Shown: positions 1 through 10,789, numbered from the stretch's first letter. The stretch: 64,000 nucleotides of DNA from Bacillus sp. Xin1 (GCF_013314535.1 NZ_JABUAE010000015.1:47720-111719); one strand, 5' to 3'. Numbers and translations: made by a program. The notes: generated by a model from the letters alone, not told the origin.

Positions 1-886
1 GAATCACACCACCAATCGCAAGCAAGCGAATATATAGACCAAAGTAATTTCCAGATCTTAAAAATGTACGTGTATACAAATATAAATATGTACGTTTTTC
101 ACCAATTATTGAAAGCACAAAATCAAGCCATTTTCGGCGTGATACTCGCTCTTTTAATGCTGGTACATCGACAAACATGTTGGCAATGCGATATAAAAAC
201 ATCATTTTCTTGCCTTCTTCTGCAATTAAGTATTCCCAGTTTAACGGTTTTCCTTTTACCTTTTGATGCATAAAGGCAAGATAGATCACCATTACAAAGA
301 GGATTACTCCGATGTAAATCACTGACGTGCGCTCGACAAGGAAGTATACAAATAATCCATTACATAAAAAGCGAATGAACCAATCCGCGCGCTGCATGCC
401 TTGATCTGTTAAAAATGATTTTTCCCATGCTACAAATAAATTCCATGCTTTGACTAACACAAGCGCAGCCACAATCCATATGTAAGCCCCGCCTGTTTGC
501 TTCATCTGCTGAAAATAGAGCGGAGCAAGTGCAGCAGATACAATTGCGATTACATATAGCTGAATCATAAACGTAAAAAGAAACGCCTTCGTAAAATACG
601 GTTTTAGCTTTTCTTCAACTGGAAGCAAGTACACAAGATCTGCTTCTTTTAACAACGTTTGAATCGATCCTGCAGTTAATACAAGTCCAAGTAGCACCGC
701 CATAACAAGCGCGGTCGGAAATGACGGCGTCAATGTTTGCAGCCATTGCTGATAATAATACGCACCTGCTCCAATGATAAATACGAAAATAAATTTTAAA
801 TGATCATTAAAAACATACTTACTATATGTACGAACTTCTTTTAAGAAATACTTGAATCGTTCTTTCCATAACGCTTTACTATTCAT
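1..886 (-). CDS. ecsB: ABC transporter permease EcsB (partial, C-terminus beyond window)
   Basis: The reading frame starts at the ATG at 886, inside the last codons of ecsA (8-bp overlap), and runs off the left edge of the window. The translation begins MNSKALWKERFKYFLKEV and continues as alternating hydrophobic membrane segments (for example FVFIIGAGAYYYQQWL, then PTALVMAVLLGLVLTAGS). This is the pattern of EcsB, the membrane partner of the EcsA ATPase. In Bacillus, Ecs affects secretion, regulated proteolysis and competence. Gene order and overlap with ecsA support the call. The C-terminal third cannot be seen, so integrity cannot be judged. Confidence 0.88.
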   Translation of the reverse strand, partial: MNSKALWKERFKYFLKEVRTYSKYVFNDHLKFIFVFIIGAGAYYYQQWLQTLTPSFPTALVMAVLLGLVLTAGSIQTLLKEADLVYLLPVEEKLKPYFTKAFLFTFMIQLYVIAIVSAALAPLYFQQMKQTGGAYIWIVAALVLVKAWNLFVAWEKSFLTDQGMQRADWFIRFLCNGLFVYFLVERTSVIYIGVILFVMVIYLAFMHQKVKGKPLNWEYLIAEEGKKMMFLYRIANMFVDVPALKERVSRRKWLDFVLSIIGEKRTYLYLYTRTFLRSGNYFGLYIRLLAIGGVI

Positions 887-1622
887 AATCTTCTTCCTTT
901 GTTAACGCAATATAAATATCGTCTAGCGTCGCACCCGGCATGTTAAATTGTGACTGCAACTCAGATAGTGTTCCTTTCGCACGGATTTCACCTTGATGTA
1001 AAATAATAAAGGAATCACAGTAACGTTCTGCTGTCGCTAAAATATGGGTACTCATTAAAATGCCAGCACCACTCTTTTTCATCTTGTCCATCATTTGAAG
1101 GAGCGATTGAATCGCTAATGGATCAAGTCCAACGAAAGGTTCATCGACAATATACAGTGATGGTTCAACAAGAAACGCACTCATAATCATTACTTTCTGC
1201 TTCATCCCTTTTGAAAAATGAGCCGGGAACCATTTCAAACGATTCGTCATTCGAAATTCTTTTAATAGTCGCTGAACACGTTCTTCATATTGCTGCTCAT
1301 CAACACCATATGCCATCGCTGTTAACTTTAAATGTTCTTCTAACGTTAACTCATCATATAATACAGGTGTTTCCGGAATGAATGAAAAACTAGAGCGATA
1401 TGCAGTCATATCTTCTCTAATACTTTTTCCATTAATTGTTACAGTACCTTTTTTCGGTTCCATTAACCCGATAATATGTTTAATCGTCGTACTTTTACCT
1501 GCTCCATTTAAACCGATTAAGCCAACAAGTTCACCTTTATTAACAGAAAATGAAACATCTTGTAGCACCGGCCGCTTTGTATATCCTCCTGTGACATTTT
1601 CCACACGTAATAACTGTCCCAT
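879..1622 (-). CDS. ecsA: ABC transporter ATP-binding protein EcsA
   Basis: A 247-residue ABC ATPase of normal EcsA length. Visible motifs are Walker A GLNGAGKST (about 37-45), a Q-loop region reading FIPETPVLYDELT (80s), ABC signature FSKGMKQKV (about 136-144), Walker B SLYIVDEP (about 155-162) and an H-loop STHIL. It energises the EcsB permease at the cytoplasmic membrane; the transported substrate is not firmly known. In Bacillus subtilis ecs mutants show secretion, sporulation and competence defects. It is the first gene of an ecsA-ecsB transcript and is divergent from the presumed RNA gene and hit. The ATG at 1622 is preceded by AAAGAAGAAAGTGGTGTCAT, a weak ribosome site. Confidence 0.95.
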   Translation of the reverse strand: MGQLLRVENVTGGYTKRPVLQDVSFSVNKGELVGLIGLNGAGKSTTIKHIIGLMEPKKGTVTINGKSIREDMTAYRSSFSFIPETPVLYDELTLEEHLKLTAMAYGVDEQQYEERVQRLLKEFRMTNRLKWFPAHFSKGMKQKVMIMSAFLVEPSLYIVDEPFVGLDPLAIQSLLQMMDKMKKSGAGILMSTHILATAERYCDSFIILHQGEIRAKGTLSELQSQFNMPGATLDDIYIALTKEEDYE

Positions 1623-1789
1623 ATGACACCACTTTCTTCTTTATATTCATCCGCTTAGAAAAGCGTATCTTTCAATAAAATGTATATACTCATCTTACCA
1701 AAAAATAAAAGACACTACATAGTATCTAAATTTCTTCAAAAAAATTTAATTTCTTTGCATACCATTTCTGAAACGGGACATCATAATTA

Positions 1790-2147
1790 GTGAAGAAGGA
1801 ACACATTGAAAAAGCAACCACTTAATTGATGAACATAGCCTAGCGAAATCATCATGAAATGGGGTGTCCATAATGGACAAAGAAAATTTACACGAAACCA
1901 GATAATTTGTTTCATTTTAGAAACGGGGTGTCTCGAGGAGAGTATATGCTGTTTTATAAAATAAACAAGTTCATTTTATAAAGGATTATCATTTCATTGT
2001 AAATGGGGTGTCTAAGGCAGAATACGAGCCGAATTGTCACATATTTCCTAAATAAATGAGGTGTCTGCGAACGGTAGATTAAATTAAATGCTTTTTCAAT
2101 CCCTCTTCAGAAAACAGGAAGCTGAGTCAGCTTCCTGTTTTTCGTAT
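1790..2147 (+). ncRNA. Candidate structured RNA with repeated GGGGTGTC motifs
   Basis: The 585 bp between ecsA and hit contain no convincing ORF but are highly organised. The nonamer GGGGTGTC(C/T) occurs at 1861, 1925 and 2005, with a variant GAGGTGTCT at 2058. At least two copies are preceded directly by a short hairpin (GTTTC/GAAAC before 1925, CATTT/AAATG before 2005). The 12-mer ATTGAAAAAGCA at 1805-1816 is exactly complementary to 2089-2100, which would close the whole domain. A perfect 12-bp terminator stem (AAACAGGAAGCT) with a T-run follows at about 2112-2145. This suggests a roughly 350-nt plus-strand RNA. Promoter and class are not recognised; a long 5' leader of hit is unlikely because the terminator lies before hit. 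Confidence 0.55.
2111..2145 (+). terminator. Rho-independent terminator of the ecsA-hit intergenic RNA
   Basis: Twelve-base perfect stem AAACAGGAAGCT / AGCTTCCTGTTT with a five-base loop, followed by TTTTT. It stands before the hit ribosome site, so it ends an upstream plus-strand transcript. It can also fold on the minus strand, but there the T-run is shorter. Confidence 0.8.
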
Positions 2148-2207
2148 TTGTTCTCCTATGTAAGTATGGTAAAATACGGCTAAGACCTACTTGAAAGGAT
2201 GAGGACA

Positions 2208-2642
2208 ATGAATCACACAGCCGATAATTGTATTTTTTGTAAAATTATTGAAGGACAAATTCCTTGCTCAAAAGTATATGAAGATGAACATGTACTTGCA
2301 TTTCTAGATATTAGCCAAGTAACAAAAGGACATACACTCGTTATTCCAAAGGTACATAAACAAGATATTTTTGCTTTAACGCCAGAAATTGCATCACACA
2401 TTTTTTCTGTCGTTCCGAAAATCGCAAATGCGATTAAAGCTGAATTTAATCCAGTCGGCTTTAACCTTCTAAATAACAACGGTGAAAAAGCTGGACAAAC
2501 TGTATTCCACTTCCACCTTCACTTAATTCCACGCTACGGTGAAAACGATGGTTTTGGCGCCGTTTGGAAATCACACCAAAATGAATATACGACGGAAAAT
2601 TTACAAAACATCGCAAGTACCATTGCAAATAGTGTAAAATAG
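2208..2642 (+). CDS. hit: HIT family nucleotide-binding protein Hit
   Basis: 144 residues from the ATG at 2208. I prefer this to the in-frame ATG at 2199, because AAAGGATGAGG lies at proper distance only from 2208. The histidine triad HFHLHLIPR is at about 101-109, and a CxxC pair (Cys8, Cys11) typical of zinc-binding HIT proteins lies at the N-terminus. HIT hydrolases act on nucleoside phosphoramidates or dinucleoside polyphosphates as cytoplasmic dimers. The position next to ecsA matches B. subtilis hit. It is separated from upstream DNA by a terminator, so it should have its own promoter in 2145-2190, where TATGGTAAAAT is a plausible -10 region. Confidence 0.95.
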   Translation: MNHTADNCIFCKIIEGQIPCSKVYEDEHVLAFLDISQVTKGHTLVIPKVHKQDIFALTPEIASHIFSVVPKIANAIKAEFNPVGFNLLNNNGEKAGQTVFHFHLHLIPRYGENDGFGAVWKSHQNEYTTENLQNIASTIANSVK

Positions 2643-2643
2643 A

Positions 2644-2835
2644 CTATAGGAGCATATAAAACAAAATTGTACATAACAAGCCAATTCCTCCAAAAGACAT
2701 ATACTGCATGGCTTGTTTTTTCACCCAAAATGCTGGAGGATACGATCTGCTTTGTTTTACAAATAACAGCAAATGCATAGCGCGCACAAGAAAGAAAAGA
2801 CTTACGATAAAACAAATTGTTGTTACAAGTTTCAC
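2644..2835 (-). CDS. Small two-helix membrane protein
   Basis: 63 residues, GTG start at 2835 with a very strong ribosome site (AAGGGGGGAGAAAA). Two hydrophobic segments, at about 4-26 and 45-63, are joined by a basic loop (KQSRSYPPAFWVKKQ), so it is probably an integral membrane protein with both ends on one side. It converges on hit, with stop codons one base apart, and is divergent from yhaH. I do not recognise a family. Confidence 0.7.
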   Translation of the reverse strand: MKLVTTICFIVSLFFLVRAMHLLLFVKQSRSYPPAFWVKKQAMQYMSFGGIGLLCTILFYMLL

Positions 2836-2914
2836 TTTTCTCCCCCCTTGTCTTAAGCATATGCACTGTTTTGTACATCATGAATACAAGCAAAAAATAA
2901 GGAGGTTTCCTTTT

Positions 2915-3277
2915 ATGTCAAAAGCTAAATCCTTTGTAACAGGTTTAATTTGTGGCGGTGCTGTCGCTGGACTAGCCGTTCTTTTTTCAACTCCTTCTTC
3001 TGGTAAAGATATGCGCAGTAAACTAAAAGAAAAAGGAAATGATGTGAAAAAGACGTTATCAGATATTGCAGCTGATACAAAATTATTAAAACGTCAAATT
3101 GTTGAAACAGCTTCAGAAGGGAAAGAAGCCTTTCAAGAATTGAAAGATGACATGCAAGATACACTTTCCACATGGAAACAAAATATTTCACAGAACAAGC
3201 GTCATATTGAAAAAGAGATTTTAGATATTCAACAGTCAATTGAAAAATTGCAACAAGCAGTTCCAGAAAAAGCGTAA
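2915..3277 (+). CDS. yhaH: YtxH-domain protein YhaH
   Basis: 120 residues from the ATG at 2915, chosen because AAGGAGG lies at 2898-2904. A longer in-frame extension upstream has no ribosome site. The N-terminus SFVTGLICGGAVAGLAVLF is a single membrane segment followed by TPSSGKDMRSKLKEKG, the YtxH-type signature. The remainder (about 40-120) is a charged helical coiled coil. YtxH-domain proteins are small stress- or sporulation-linked membrane proteins of unknown biochemical role. It lies between hit and scoC as in B. subtilis and is followed by its own terminator. Confidence 0.85.
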   Translation: MSKAKSFVTGLICGGAVAGLAVLFSTPSSGKDMRSKLKEKGNDVKKTLSDIAADTKLLKRQIVETASEGKEAFQELKDDMQDTLSTWKQNISQNKRHIEKEILDIQQSIEKLQQAVPEKA

Positions 3278-3339
3278 ACGATGTTCCATTCTTAGTTTTT
3301 GCATATAACAAATATTTTTTATAAATATTTCTCTTCTCG

Positions 3340-3371
3340 CGACATATCACATAGATATGTCGTGTTTTTAT
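3340..3371 (+). terminator. Terminator downstream of yhaH
   Basis: Nine-base stem CGACATATC / GATATGTCG with an ACATA loop followed by TGTTTTTATG. Confidence 0.7.
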
Positions 3372-3577
3372 GCATTTACAATATATGTTATCCATTACTA
3401 TGTGAAGATGACACTTATAGTTACGACACCTAAAACGCTTCCACAATTATGCATGATTTGTACAAAATTATAATTTTTCCGAAAAATTTTCACAATTCTC
3501 ACAAAAATACTTTATTAATTTTTATTTTACTGGCATAATAGATACTAATGAATAAGAATGTAAAAGTGGGTGAGTAC

Positions 3578-4135
3578 ATGAAAAGTGGAGAAAAAGATTA
3601 TTCGGTCAAAGAAGCAATGATTTTTAGCCAACGCATTGCTCAATTATCAAAGGCATTATGGAAATGTGTAGAAAAAGATTGGCAACAGTGGATTAAACCA
3701 TACGATTTAAACATTAATGAGCATCATATTTTATCGATTGCTTATCATTTAAAAGGGGCTTCTATTTCTGAGATTGCAAAGTTTGGCGTGATGCACGTAT
3801 CGACGGCATTTAACTTTTCTAAAAAACTTGAAGAGCGCGGCTATCTTGTATTCTCAAAGAAAGAAGATGATAAGCGAAATACGTATATTGAAATTACACC
3901 AAAAGGGGAAGAATTGCTGCTGCAATTAATGGAGGAGTATGACCCTGAAAATAATTCGGTCTTTAATGGCGCTCTTGCTCTTCGCAACTTCTACGGTAAG
4001 TTCCCAGAAAATATCGAATTAATCGCGATTTTAAGAAACATTTACGGACAGGATTTTATCGATATTTTTGAGAAGTCACTAGAAAATATTGAGGAAAATT
4101 TTATAGAACACGATCAAAAATTAGTTAAAAAATAA
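3578..4135 (+). CDS. scoC: MarR-family protease production regulator ScoC (Hpr)
   Basis: 185 residues from the ATG at 3578, which has GGGTGAG just upstream; an ATG at 3548 would add ten residues without a better ribosome site. The protein shows the Hpr core [20 protein letters not shown] followed by a winged helix-turn-helix ([34 protein letters not shown]) and a C-terminal helical extension. In B. subtilis ScoC/Hpr is a transition-state repressor of extracellular protease genes (aprE, nprE), sporulation and oligopeptide permease genes. It lies a few kilobases from a thermolysin-type protease and inhA here, which are possible targets. Convergent with yhaI. Confidence 0.95.
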   Translation: MKSGEKDYSVKEAMIFSQRIAQLSKALWKCVEKDWQQWIKPYDLNINEHHILSIAYHLKGASISEIAKFGVMHVSTAFNFSKKLEERGYLVFSKKEDDKRNTYIEITPKGEELLLQLMEEYDPENNSVFNGALALRNFYGKFPENIELIAILRNIYGQDFIDIFEKSLENIEENFIEHDQKLVKK

Positions 4136-4141
4136 AACCAA

Positions 4142-4477
4142 TTATTTTTTCGCTGTCATGCGTAAAAATTCTTGCATAATTGGCTGAAATAAGCCTTGTC
4201 TATAAAGCGCTTCCGCAGTCTCGTTTACTTCGAGCTGATGTGGAAGCGCTTTTTCAAACTGCTCCAAAAGAGCATCGAATAAAAGTAAGCCTTCTTGTTT
4301 CTCTGCTATGTATTGTTCGTTCAATTGTTCACAAAGATTCAGTATACGTTCAATATCCTTTTTACGAGCTTTTTTCTTTATAATTAAAGAATAAAATGGA
4401 CACTTATCTTCGTCGATCATTTGAAAAAGAAGTTCTACATAATATTCAGCTTGCTCTAGTCGTTTTACAACGTCCAT
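4142..4477 (-). CDS. yhaI: DUF1878 protein YhaI
   Basis: 111 residues from the ATG at 4477; an upstream in-frame GTG at 4489 overlaps the ribosome site GAGGGAG and is less likely. An all-helical, charged cytoplasmic protein (VKRLEQAEYYVELLFQMID at the start, LYRQGLFQPIMQEFLRMTAKK at the end), matching the YhaI/DUF1878 family found beside hpr in bacilli. Function unknown. It converges on scoC with only six bases between stops. Confidence 0.88.
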   Translation of the reverse strand: MDVVKRLEQAEYYVELLFQMIDEDKCPFYSLIIKKKARKKDIERILNLCEQLNEQYIAEKQEGLLLFDALLEQFEKALPHQLEVNETAEALYRQGLFQPIMQEFLRMTAKK

Positions 4478-4596
4478 TTTCTCCCTCACTTTCTAACACA
4501 ATGTCTTCTATTTCTGAATTTTATAACACGAACAAAATATCGTATGATACAATATATGAAAGTATATGTATTTTGGCCAAAAGGAGGTATCTCCTC

Positions 4597-4791
4597 GTGA
4601 CTCTTATAGAAATTGTTTTTGTCACATTTGCACTTATTGTTCTATTCTACACGAATTTCCTGACGCATACACTCTGCGTACGAAAACAACTATCCGAGAG
4701 ACGCCAAACGAGCGCTTTTCGAGTGATTAATGTATGTATTACGATTCTATTAATTTCTAGTTATATAGAAATTATATTTCATGGAAAGTGA
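4597..4791 (+). CDS. Small membrane protein, two predicted helices
   Basis: 64 residues starting at GTG 4597, nine bases after a perfect AAGGAGG (4581-4587). An ORF extended upstream to 4396 would run antisense through yhaI and is not needed. Hydrophobic segments at about 4-20 and 42-58 are separated by the basic loop CVRKQLSERRQTSAFR. It is followed by a strong terminator, which supports a monocistronic gene divergent from yhaI. Family not recognised. Confidence 0.75.
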   Translation: MTLIEIVFVTFALIVLFYTNFLTHTLCVRKQLSERRQTSAFRVINVCITILLISSYIEIIFHGK

Positions 4792-4820
4792 GGAAGGAAA
4801 GTCCCTTCCTCACTTTTTTC
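4787..4820 (+). terminator. Terminator after the 64-residue membrane protein gene
   Basis: Stem AGTGAGGAAGG / CCTTCCTCACTT followed by six Ts. It overlaps the stop region of the preceding gene. Confidence 0.85.
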
Positions 4821-4822
4821 CT

Positions 4823-4897
4823 CTATAAGCAAATTATACCTACTATAACCAATAAAATAAACAGTACAAGCAATAAAATAATAAGTGTTGAATTCAT
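4823..4897 (-). CDS. Tiny hydrophobic protein resembling the YjcZ-type family
   Basis: 24 codons plus stop. Translation begins MNSTLIILLLVLFILL and ends VIVGIICL, a single hydrophobic helix. The LIxxLxVLFILLxIVG pattern closely resembles the tail shared by the tiny YjcZ/YrpF-type sporulation proteins of bacilli. AGGAGAAGGGATGGGATGAG stands upstream, giving a purine-rich ribosome site. There is no glycine/tyrosine-rich head, so the family link is suggestive only. Such genes are easily missed in annotation. Confidence 0.5.
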   Translation of the reverse strand: MNSTLIILLLVLFILLVIVGIICL

Positions 4898-4949
4898 TCA
4901 CTCATCCCATCCCTTCTCCTCTTGTCTATAGACCATCATAAAACCATTC

Positions 4950-5040
4950 CTTTTAGGTGGAAGAGAAAATCCGCTCATGAATAGAAGCGGTCAGTGCCCT
5001 TTTTAATCCCATGCCATGCGAAAACAAAAGGGAAAAATGA
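4950..5040 (+). repeat. Dispersed element E, copy 1 (related to copy at 11,044-11,170)
   Basis: About 90 bp that align with the minus strand of 11,044-11,170. The shared core is ATAGAAGCGGTCAGTGCC, preceded in both by AGGTGR-AGAG and followed by GAAAACA(A/G)AGGGA and an AAAATGAG block. In this copy GGTGG/CCGC and CCGCT/AGCGG can pair. The two copies sit in opposite orientations near prsA and glpP. I cannot name the family; a structured RNA or a degenerate repeat are both possible. The rest of the gap up to prsA holds a hairpin AAGCC...GGCTT with a T-run (5286-5312) and no clear gene. Confidence 0.5.
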
Positions 5041-5285
5041 GAAGAAGTCTTCTTCTATTCTTCATAACCGCAATTTATATGTTAGAAAATCAAATTGGAT
5101 ATATATATATGCTACATGCGCCCAATATGGTACTCTCTCCTTAATCTGACAATCTTTATAAGTAAATGGTCAATTTTTCTTTATCAATAGGAAAAGACGT
5201 CGAAATATGATATATTAAATTTTGTACATATTGCTTATACTATAGAATAAAATTACCTTCAGCTAGATTTCATCCTCAGCCTCGG

Positions 5286-5314
5286 TAAGCCCTGTTAAGC
5301 AGGCTTTTTACTTG
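5286..5314 (+). terminator. Possible terminator/attenuator upstream of prsA
   Basis: AAGCC-C-TG / CA-GGCTT hairpin followed by TTTTTA, 120 bases before the prsA start. It could end a short upstream transcript or act as a leader element. A second small hairpin, CCTCA/TGAGG, lies at 5368-5379. Confidence 0.4.
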
Positions 5315-5436
5315 ATAAAAAAGCGAAACCAGTGAGACTTAATCGGGCTCTTATGAACACATATCACCTCACATGAGGCAATCGTTCATTTGTGCGGGAT
5401 GAATTAAAAATACATAATAGTAGGAGTGTTTATTGA

Positions 5437-6285
5437 ATGAAGAAAGCTATGCTTGCCTTAGCAGCAACGAGTCTGATTGCTTTATCAGCATGTGGATCAG
5501 CTGATAAAGTTGTTACCTCTAAAGCTGGTGACATTTCAAAAGACGAATTTTATGAAAAAATGAAAGACAGAGCTGGTAAACAAATTTTAACGGGTATGGT
5601 ATTAGAAAAAGTACTTGTGACAAACTACAAAGTCGATGATAAAGAAGTTGACAAAAAATACGACGAGTATAAGAAGCAACTTGGTGATCAATTTGATGCC
5701 GCTCTAAAACAACAAGGATTTACAGACAAATCATTTAAAGAAAGCGTTCGTGCTGAATTAGCAATGAACAAAGCAATTGAAAGCTCTATCACTGAAAAAG
5801 AACTAAAAGAAAATTACAAACCTGAAATTAAAGCGAGCCACATCCTTGTAAAAGATGAAGCAACTGCGAAAAAAGTAAAAGAAGAACTTAATCAAGGGAA
5901 ATCTTTTGAAGAACTTGCAAAGCAATACTCTGAAGATACAGGATCAAAAGAAAAAGGCGGCGACTTAGGTTTCTTCGGACCTGGTAAAATGGTAAAAGAA
6001 TTTGAAGAAGCTGCATATAAAATGAAAAAAGATGAAGTAAGTGAACCTGTAAAATCACAATTCGGTTACCACATCATTAAAGTAACCGATATTAAAGAAC
6101 AAGAAAAATCATTTGATGACTCAAAAGCTGACATCAAAAAAGATCTTGTTGCGAAAAAAATGCAAGATGGCGAGTTCATGGCTAAGCTTCAAGAGAAAGA
6201 ACTGAAAAAAGCTGACGTGAAAGTTAACGATAAAGACTTAAAAGATACTTTTGAAGCTCCAAAAGAAGACAAAGAGAAGAAATAA
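5437..6285 (+). CDS. prsA: Foldase lipoprotein PrsA (peptidyl-prolyl isomerase)
   Basis: 282 residues, ATG at 5437 with GTAGGAGTG upstream. The N-terminus is a lipoprotein signal peptide with lipobox LSAC (lipidated Cys19). An N-terminal chaperone domain follows, then a parvulin-type PPIase domain at about 132-222 ([36 protein letters not shown]) and a lysine-rich C-terminal tail. PrsA acts on the outer face of the membrane and folds exported proteins such as proteases and toxins after Sec translocation. The B. cereus group has several paralogues; by synteny with hpr-yhaI this one corresponds to the classical locus. A strong terminator follows. Confidence 0.95.
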   Translation: MKKAMLALAATSLIALSACGSADKVVTSKAGDISKDEFYEKMKDRAGKQILTGMVLEKVLVTNYKVDDKEVDKKYDEYKKQLGDQFDAALKQQGFTDKSFKESVRAELAMNKAIESSITEKELKENYKPEIKASHILVKDEATAKKVKEELNQGKSFEELAKQYSEDTGSKEKGGDLGFFGPGKMVKEFEEAAYKMKKDEVSEPVKSQFGYHIIKVTDIKEQEKSFDDSKADIKKDLVAKKMQDGEFMAKLQEKELKKADVKVNDKDLKDTFEAPKEDKEKK

Positions 6286-6295
6286 TTGTTATGAA

Positions 6296-6337
6296 ATAAG
6301 CTGTCAGGGGAAACCTGACAGCTTATTTTATTGTATA
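6296..6337 (+). terminator. prsA terminator
   Basis: Fourteen-base stem AATAAGCTGTCAGG / CCTGACAGCTTATT with a GGAAA loop and a T-rich tail. Confidence 0.9.
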
Positions 6338-6340
6338 AAA

Positions 6341-6412
6341 TAAAATAAGCATCTAGCAAAAAGCTAGATGCAGTTTAAAACACAAGGGAAGCTTTTTTAA
6401 CTTCCCTTAACC
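6341..6412 (-). terminator. Tandem hairpins terminating glpD transcription
   Basis: Reading leftward from glpD, two hairpins occur: AAGGGAAG/CTTCCCTT (6384-6410), then GCATCTAGC/GCTAGATGC (6351-6373), the second followed on the minus strand by TTATTTTATTTT. The pair converges on the prsA terminator. Confidence 0.7.
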
Positions 6413-6517
6413 CGTATGTTATTATAACAAAAAAAACATAAAAAAACATAAAAAAATTGCTATTATTATTTTTATGTCCACTAAGAAAGTGAAGCTTATC
6501 CCTCTAAAAAATAGCAA

Positions 6518-6632
6518 ATGAAATTTTATCGGCGATTTTGCAAATATATCAATCGTTTCTCACAATATCTCGGCGCAAATTGATATATATCGGCGATTCA
6601 ACATAGGATATCGACCATTCGACAAATTGCGT
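6518..6632 (+). repeat. Palindromic dispersed repeat R, copy 1
   Basis: About 110 bp carrying TATCGGCGATTTTGCAAATA, CTCGGCGCAAATTGATAT, ATATCGGCGATTC and ATATCGACCATTCGAC. Related copies are at 11,850-11,935 (minus strand) and 17,891-17,974. Each lies directly 3' of a minus-strand gene. The ATATCGGCGAT/ATCGACCAT words are quasi-palindromic, so it may fold as RNA or be a miniature mobile repeat. It is not bcr1. Confidence 0.65.
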
Positions 6633-6645
6633 GACGATACATACA

Positions 6646-8331
6646 CTAATATGCTAACGCTGCTGCTTGCTCCTGTTGATCTACAGGCACGACAGCGTCT
6701 CTTAATGCTTTCTCTAGTTCAGCTGTGTATTTCATTTGTTCTTCTTTACTCCAGCCTAATTTTGCTGCCATATACGCAATTACGTTTTCTTTCCAATCGT
6801 ATACCCAGTGAATGTTGAAGAATGCAGCTCCTCTGCGGCGTACGAAGAAGTCAACTGGTTTTGCTGTCATTTCATAGTCCATCGCGTATACAAGCGGTAC
6901 AAGTACGTCTAGCGGCATGTTATACTCTTTTGCATCTGCTTTCAGTTCTTTTGCTAAGTTAAAGAGAATATCAACGTTAGAGCCATAGAATTTCGCAAAC
7001 TCTTCTGCTTGTTGCGTCGTTAAGCCGTATTTCGTTCCTTCTTGTGCTTTTTTCGCAATGAATGTTGGTAACTGTTTAGAACCACCTACATGACCGCCTG
7101 AAATTGGCATATGTTTCGTTTCACTTTTCGGATATGCGCTATGCCCTTCTTTTTGTAGTAGAGATGTTACATAGTCAACTACCATTTCAGCCATTTTGCG
7201 ATATCCTGTTAACTTACCACCCGCAATTGTAATTAAACCTGATTCAGAAGTCCAAATTTCATCCTTACGAGAAATTTCAGATGCATTCTTTCCTTCTTCA
7301 TAAATTAATGGACGAACACCAGCCCAGCTTGATTCAATATCTTTCTCTGTAATCTTCACAGTCGGGAACATATAGTTAATCGCATTGATGATGTATGTGC
7401 GATCTTCTGTTGTCATTTGTGGTACTGCTGCGTCTTTATCATAGAACGTATCAGTCGTACCTACATATGTTTTCCCGCCGCGCGGAATCGCGAACACCAT
7501 ACGTTTGTCTGGTGTATCAAAATAGATCGCTTGACCAAGTGGGAAACGTTTTTGATCGATAACTAAGTGAACACCTTTCGATAATTGCAGTACTTTTCCT
7601 TTTTTCGAATTATCTTTTTCACGAAGTGTATCTACCCAAGGACCAGCTGCGTTTACAATTTTCTTACCATATACTTCGTATACTTCACCGTCTAGTAAGT
7701 CGATAACGCGTACACCGCATACTTTTCCATCTTTATATAAGAAACCGTCTACTTTTGCATAGTTGACTGCTTTTGCACCGTGCTCAATTGCTTCTTTCAT
7801 TACTTCAATTGTTAAACGTGCGTCATCTGTACGATATTCTACGTAGTAACCGCCGCCCTTTAGACCTTCTTGTTTTACAAGCGGTTCTTTTTTCATTGTT
7901 TCTTCGCGGCTAAACATTTTTCTACGCTCGCTTCGTTTTACACCTGCTAGGAAATCGTATACACGAAGACCGATTGATGTACTAAATGAACCGAATGTGC
8001 CGCCCTTATGGAACGGTAATAACATCCATTCTGGTGTTGTTACATGGGGACCGTTCTCATATACAATCGCACGCTCTTTCCCCACCTCTGCTACCATCTT
8101 CACTTCAAGTTGTTTTAAATAACGTAAACCACCGTGTACAAGTTTCGTTGAACGACTTGATGTACCTGCTGCAAAGTCTTGCATTTCGAACACAATCGTT
8201 GATAAACCACGTGTTGCCCCATCTAATGCAATACCAGAACCAGTAATCCCTCCACCAATTACGATCACATCTAATTCTTGTTTATTTACTCCGTTTAATA
8301 CGTCTTTACGTTGTTTACTTGAAAATTTCAT
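6646..8331 (-). CDS. glpD: Aerobic glycerol-3-phosphate dehydrogenase GlpD
   Basis: 561 residues, the normal length for Bacillus GlpD. The FAD-binding Rossmann motif VIVIGGGITGSGIALDG is at about 23-39, and the GlpD signature SSRSTKLVHGGLRYLKQLE follows near residues 58-76. The C-terminal domain ends in the typical KALRDA region. It oxidises sn-glycerol-3-phosphate to dihydroxyacetone phosphate and passes electrons to menaquinone at the membrane. It is the last gene of glpF-glpK-glpD and has its own leader hairpin for GlpP-type control. The ATG at 8331 has GGGAGGAATTACC upstream. Confidence 0.97.
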   Translation of the reverse strand: MKFSSKQRKDVLNGVNKQELDVIVIGGGITGSGIALDGATRGLSTIVFEMQDFAAGTSSRSTKLVHGGLRYLKQLEVKMVAEVGKERAIVYENGPHVTTPEWMLLPFHKGGTFGSFSTSIGLRVYDFLAGVKRSERRKMFSREETMKKEPLVKQEGLKGGGYYVEYRTDDARLTIEVMKEAIEHGAKAVNYAKVDGFLYKDGKVCGVRVIDLLDGEVYEVYGKKIVNAAGPWVDTLREKDNSKKGKVLQLSKGVHLVIDQKRFPLGQAIYFDTPDKRMVFAIPRGGKTYVGTTDTFYDKDAAVPQMTTEDRTYIINAINYMFPTVKITEKDIESSWAGVRPLIYEEGKNASEISRKDEIWTSESGLITIAGGKLTGYRKMAEMVVDYVTSLLQKEGHSAYPKSETKHMPISGGHVGGSKQLPTFIAKKAQEGTKYGLTTQQAEEFAKFYGSNVDILFNLAKELKADAKEYNMPLDVLVPLVYAMDYEMTAKPVDFFVRRRGAAFFNIHWVYDWKENVIAYMAAKLGWSKEEQMKYTAELEKALRDAVVPVDQQEQAAALAY

Positions 8332-8352
8332 GGTAATTCCTCCCTATTATAC

Positions 8353-8415
8353 GAAAAAAGAGACCACAAACTCCGCTATAGATTTCTCCTCTATAGCGTG
8401 TTGTGGTCTCTCCAT
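8353..8415 (-). promoter_or_regulatory. glpD leader hairpin, GlpP-type antitermination target
   Basis: Between glpK and glpD the minus strand contains a long hairpin: AGAGACCACAA pairs with TTGTGGTCTCT, and CGCTATAGA with TCTATAGCG, followed by TTTTTTCG just before the glpD ribosome site. A closely similar structure precedes glpF. In B. subtilis the glpD leader terminator is relieved by GlpP plus glycerol-3-phosphate; the presence of glpP nearby supports the same control here. Confidence 0.8.
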
Positions 8416-8463
8416 ATCTCCTACCGAATTATTAACTTGTCACCATTATAACACTGTTTATGA

Positions 8464-10789
<2,326 letters not shown>

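Noticed and set aside
64-273. Plus-strand 69-codon ORF
   Set aside because: It is antisense to ecsB, without ribosome site or recognisable protein pattern.
5335-5405. Possible degenerate bcr1 upstream of prsA (GAAACC, AATCGGGCTCTTA, GTGCGGGAT)
   Set aside because: Only scattered short words agree; there are no paired GGTGGGAG/CTCCCACC arms and no ATAAA borders.
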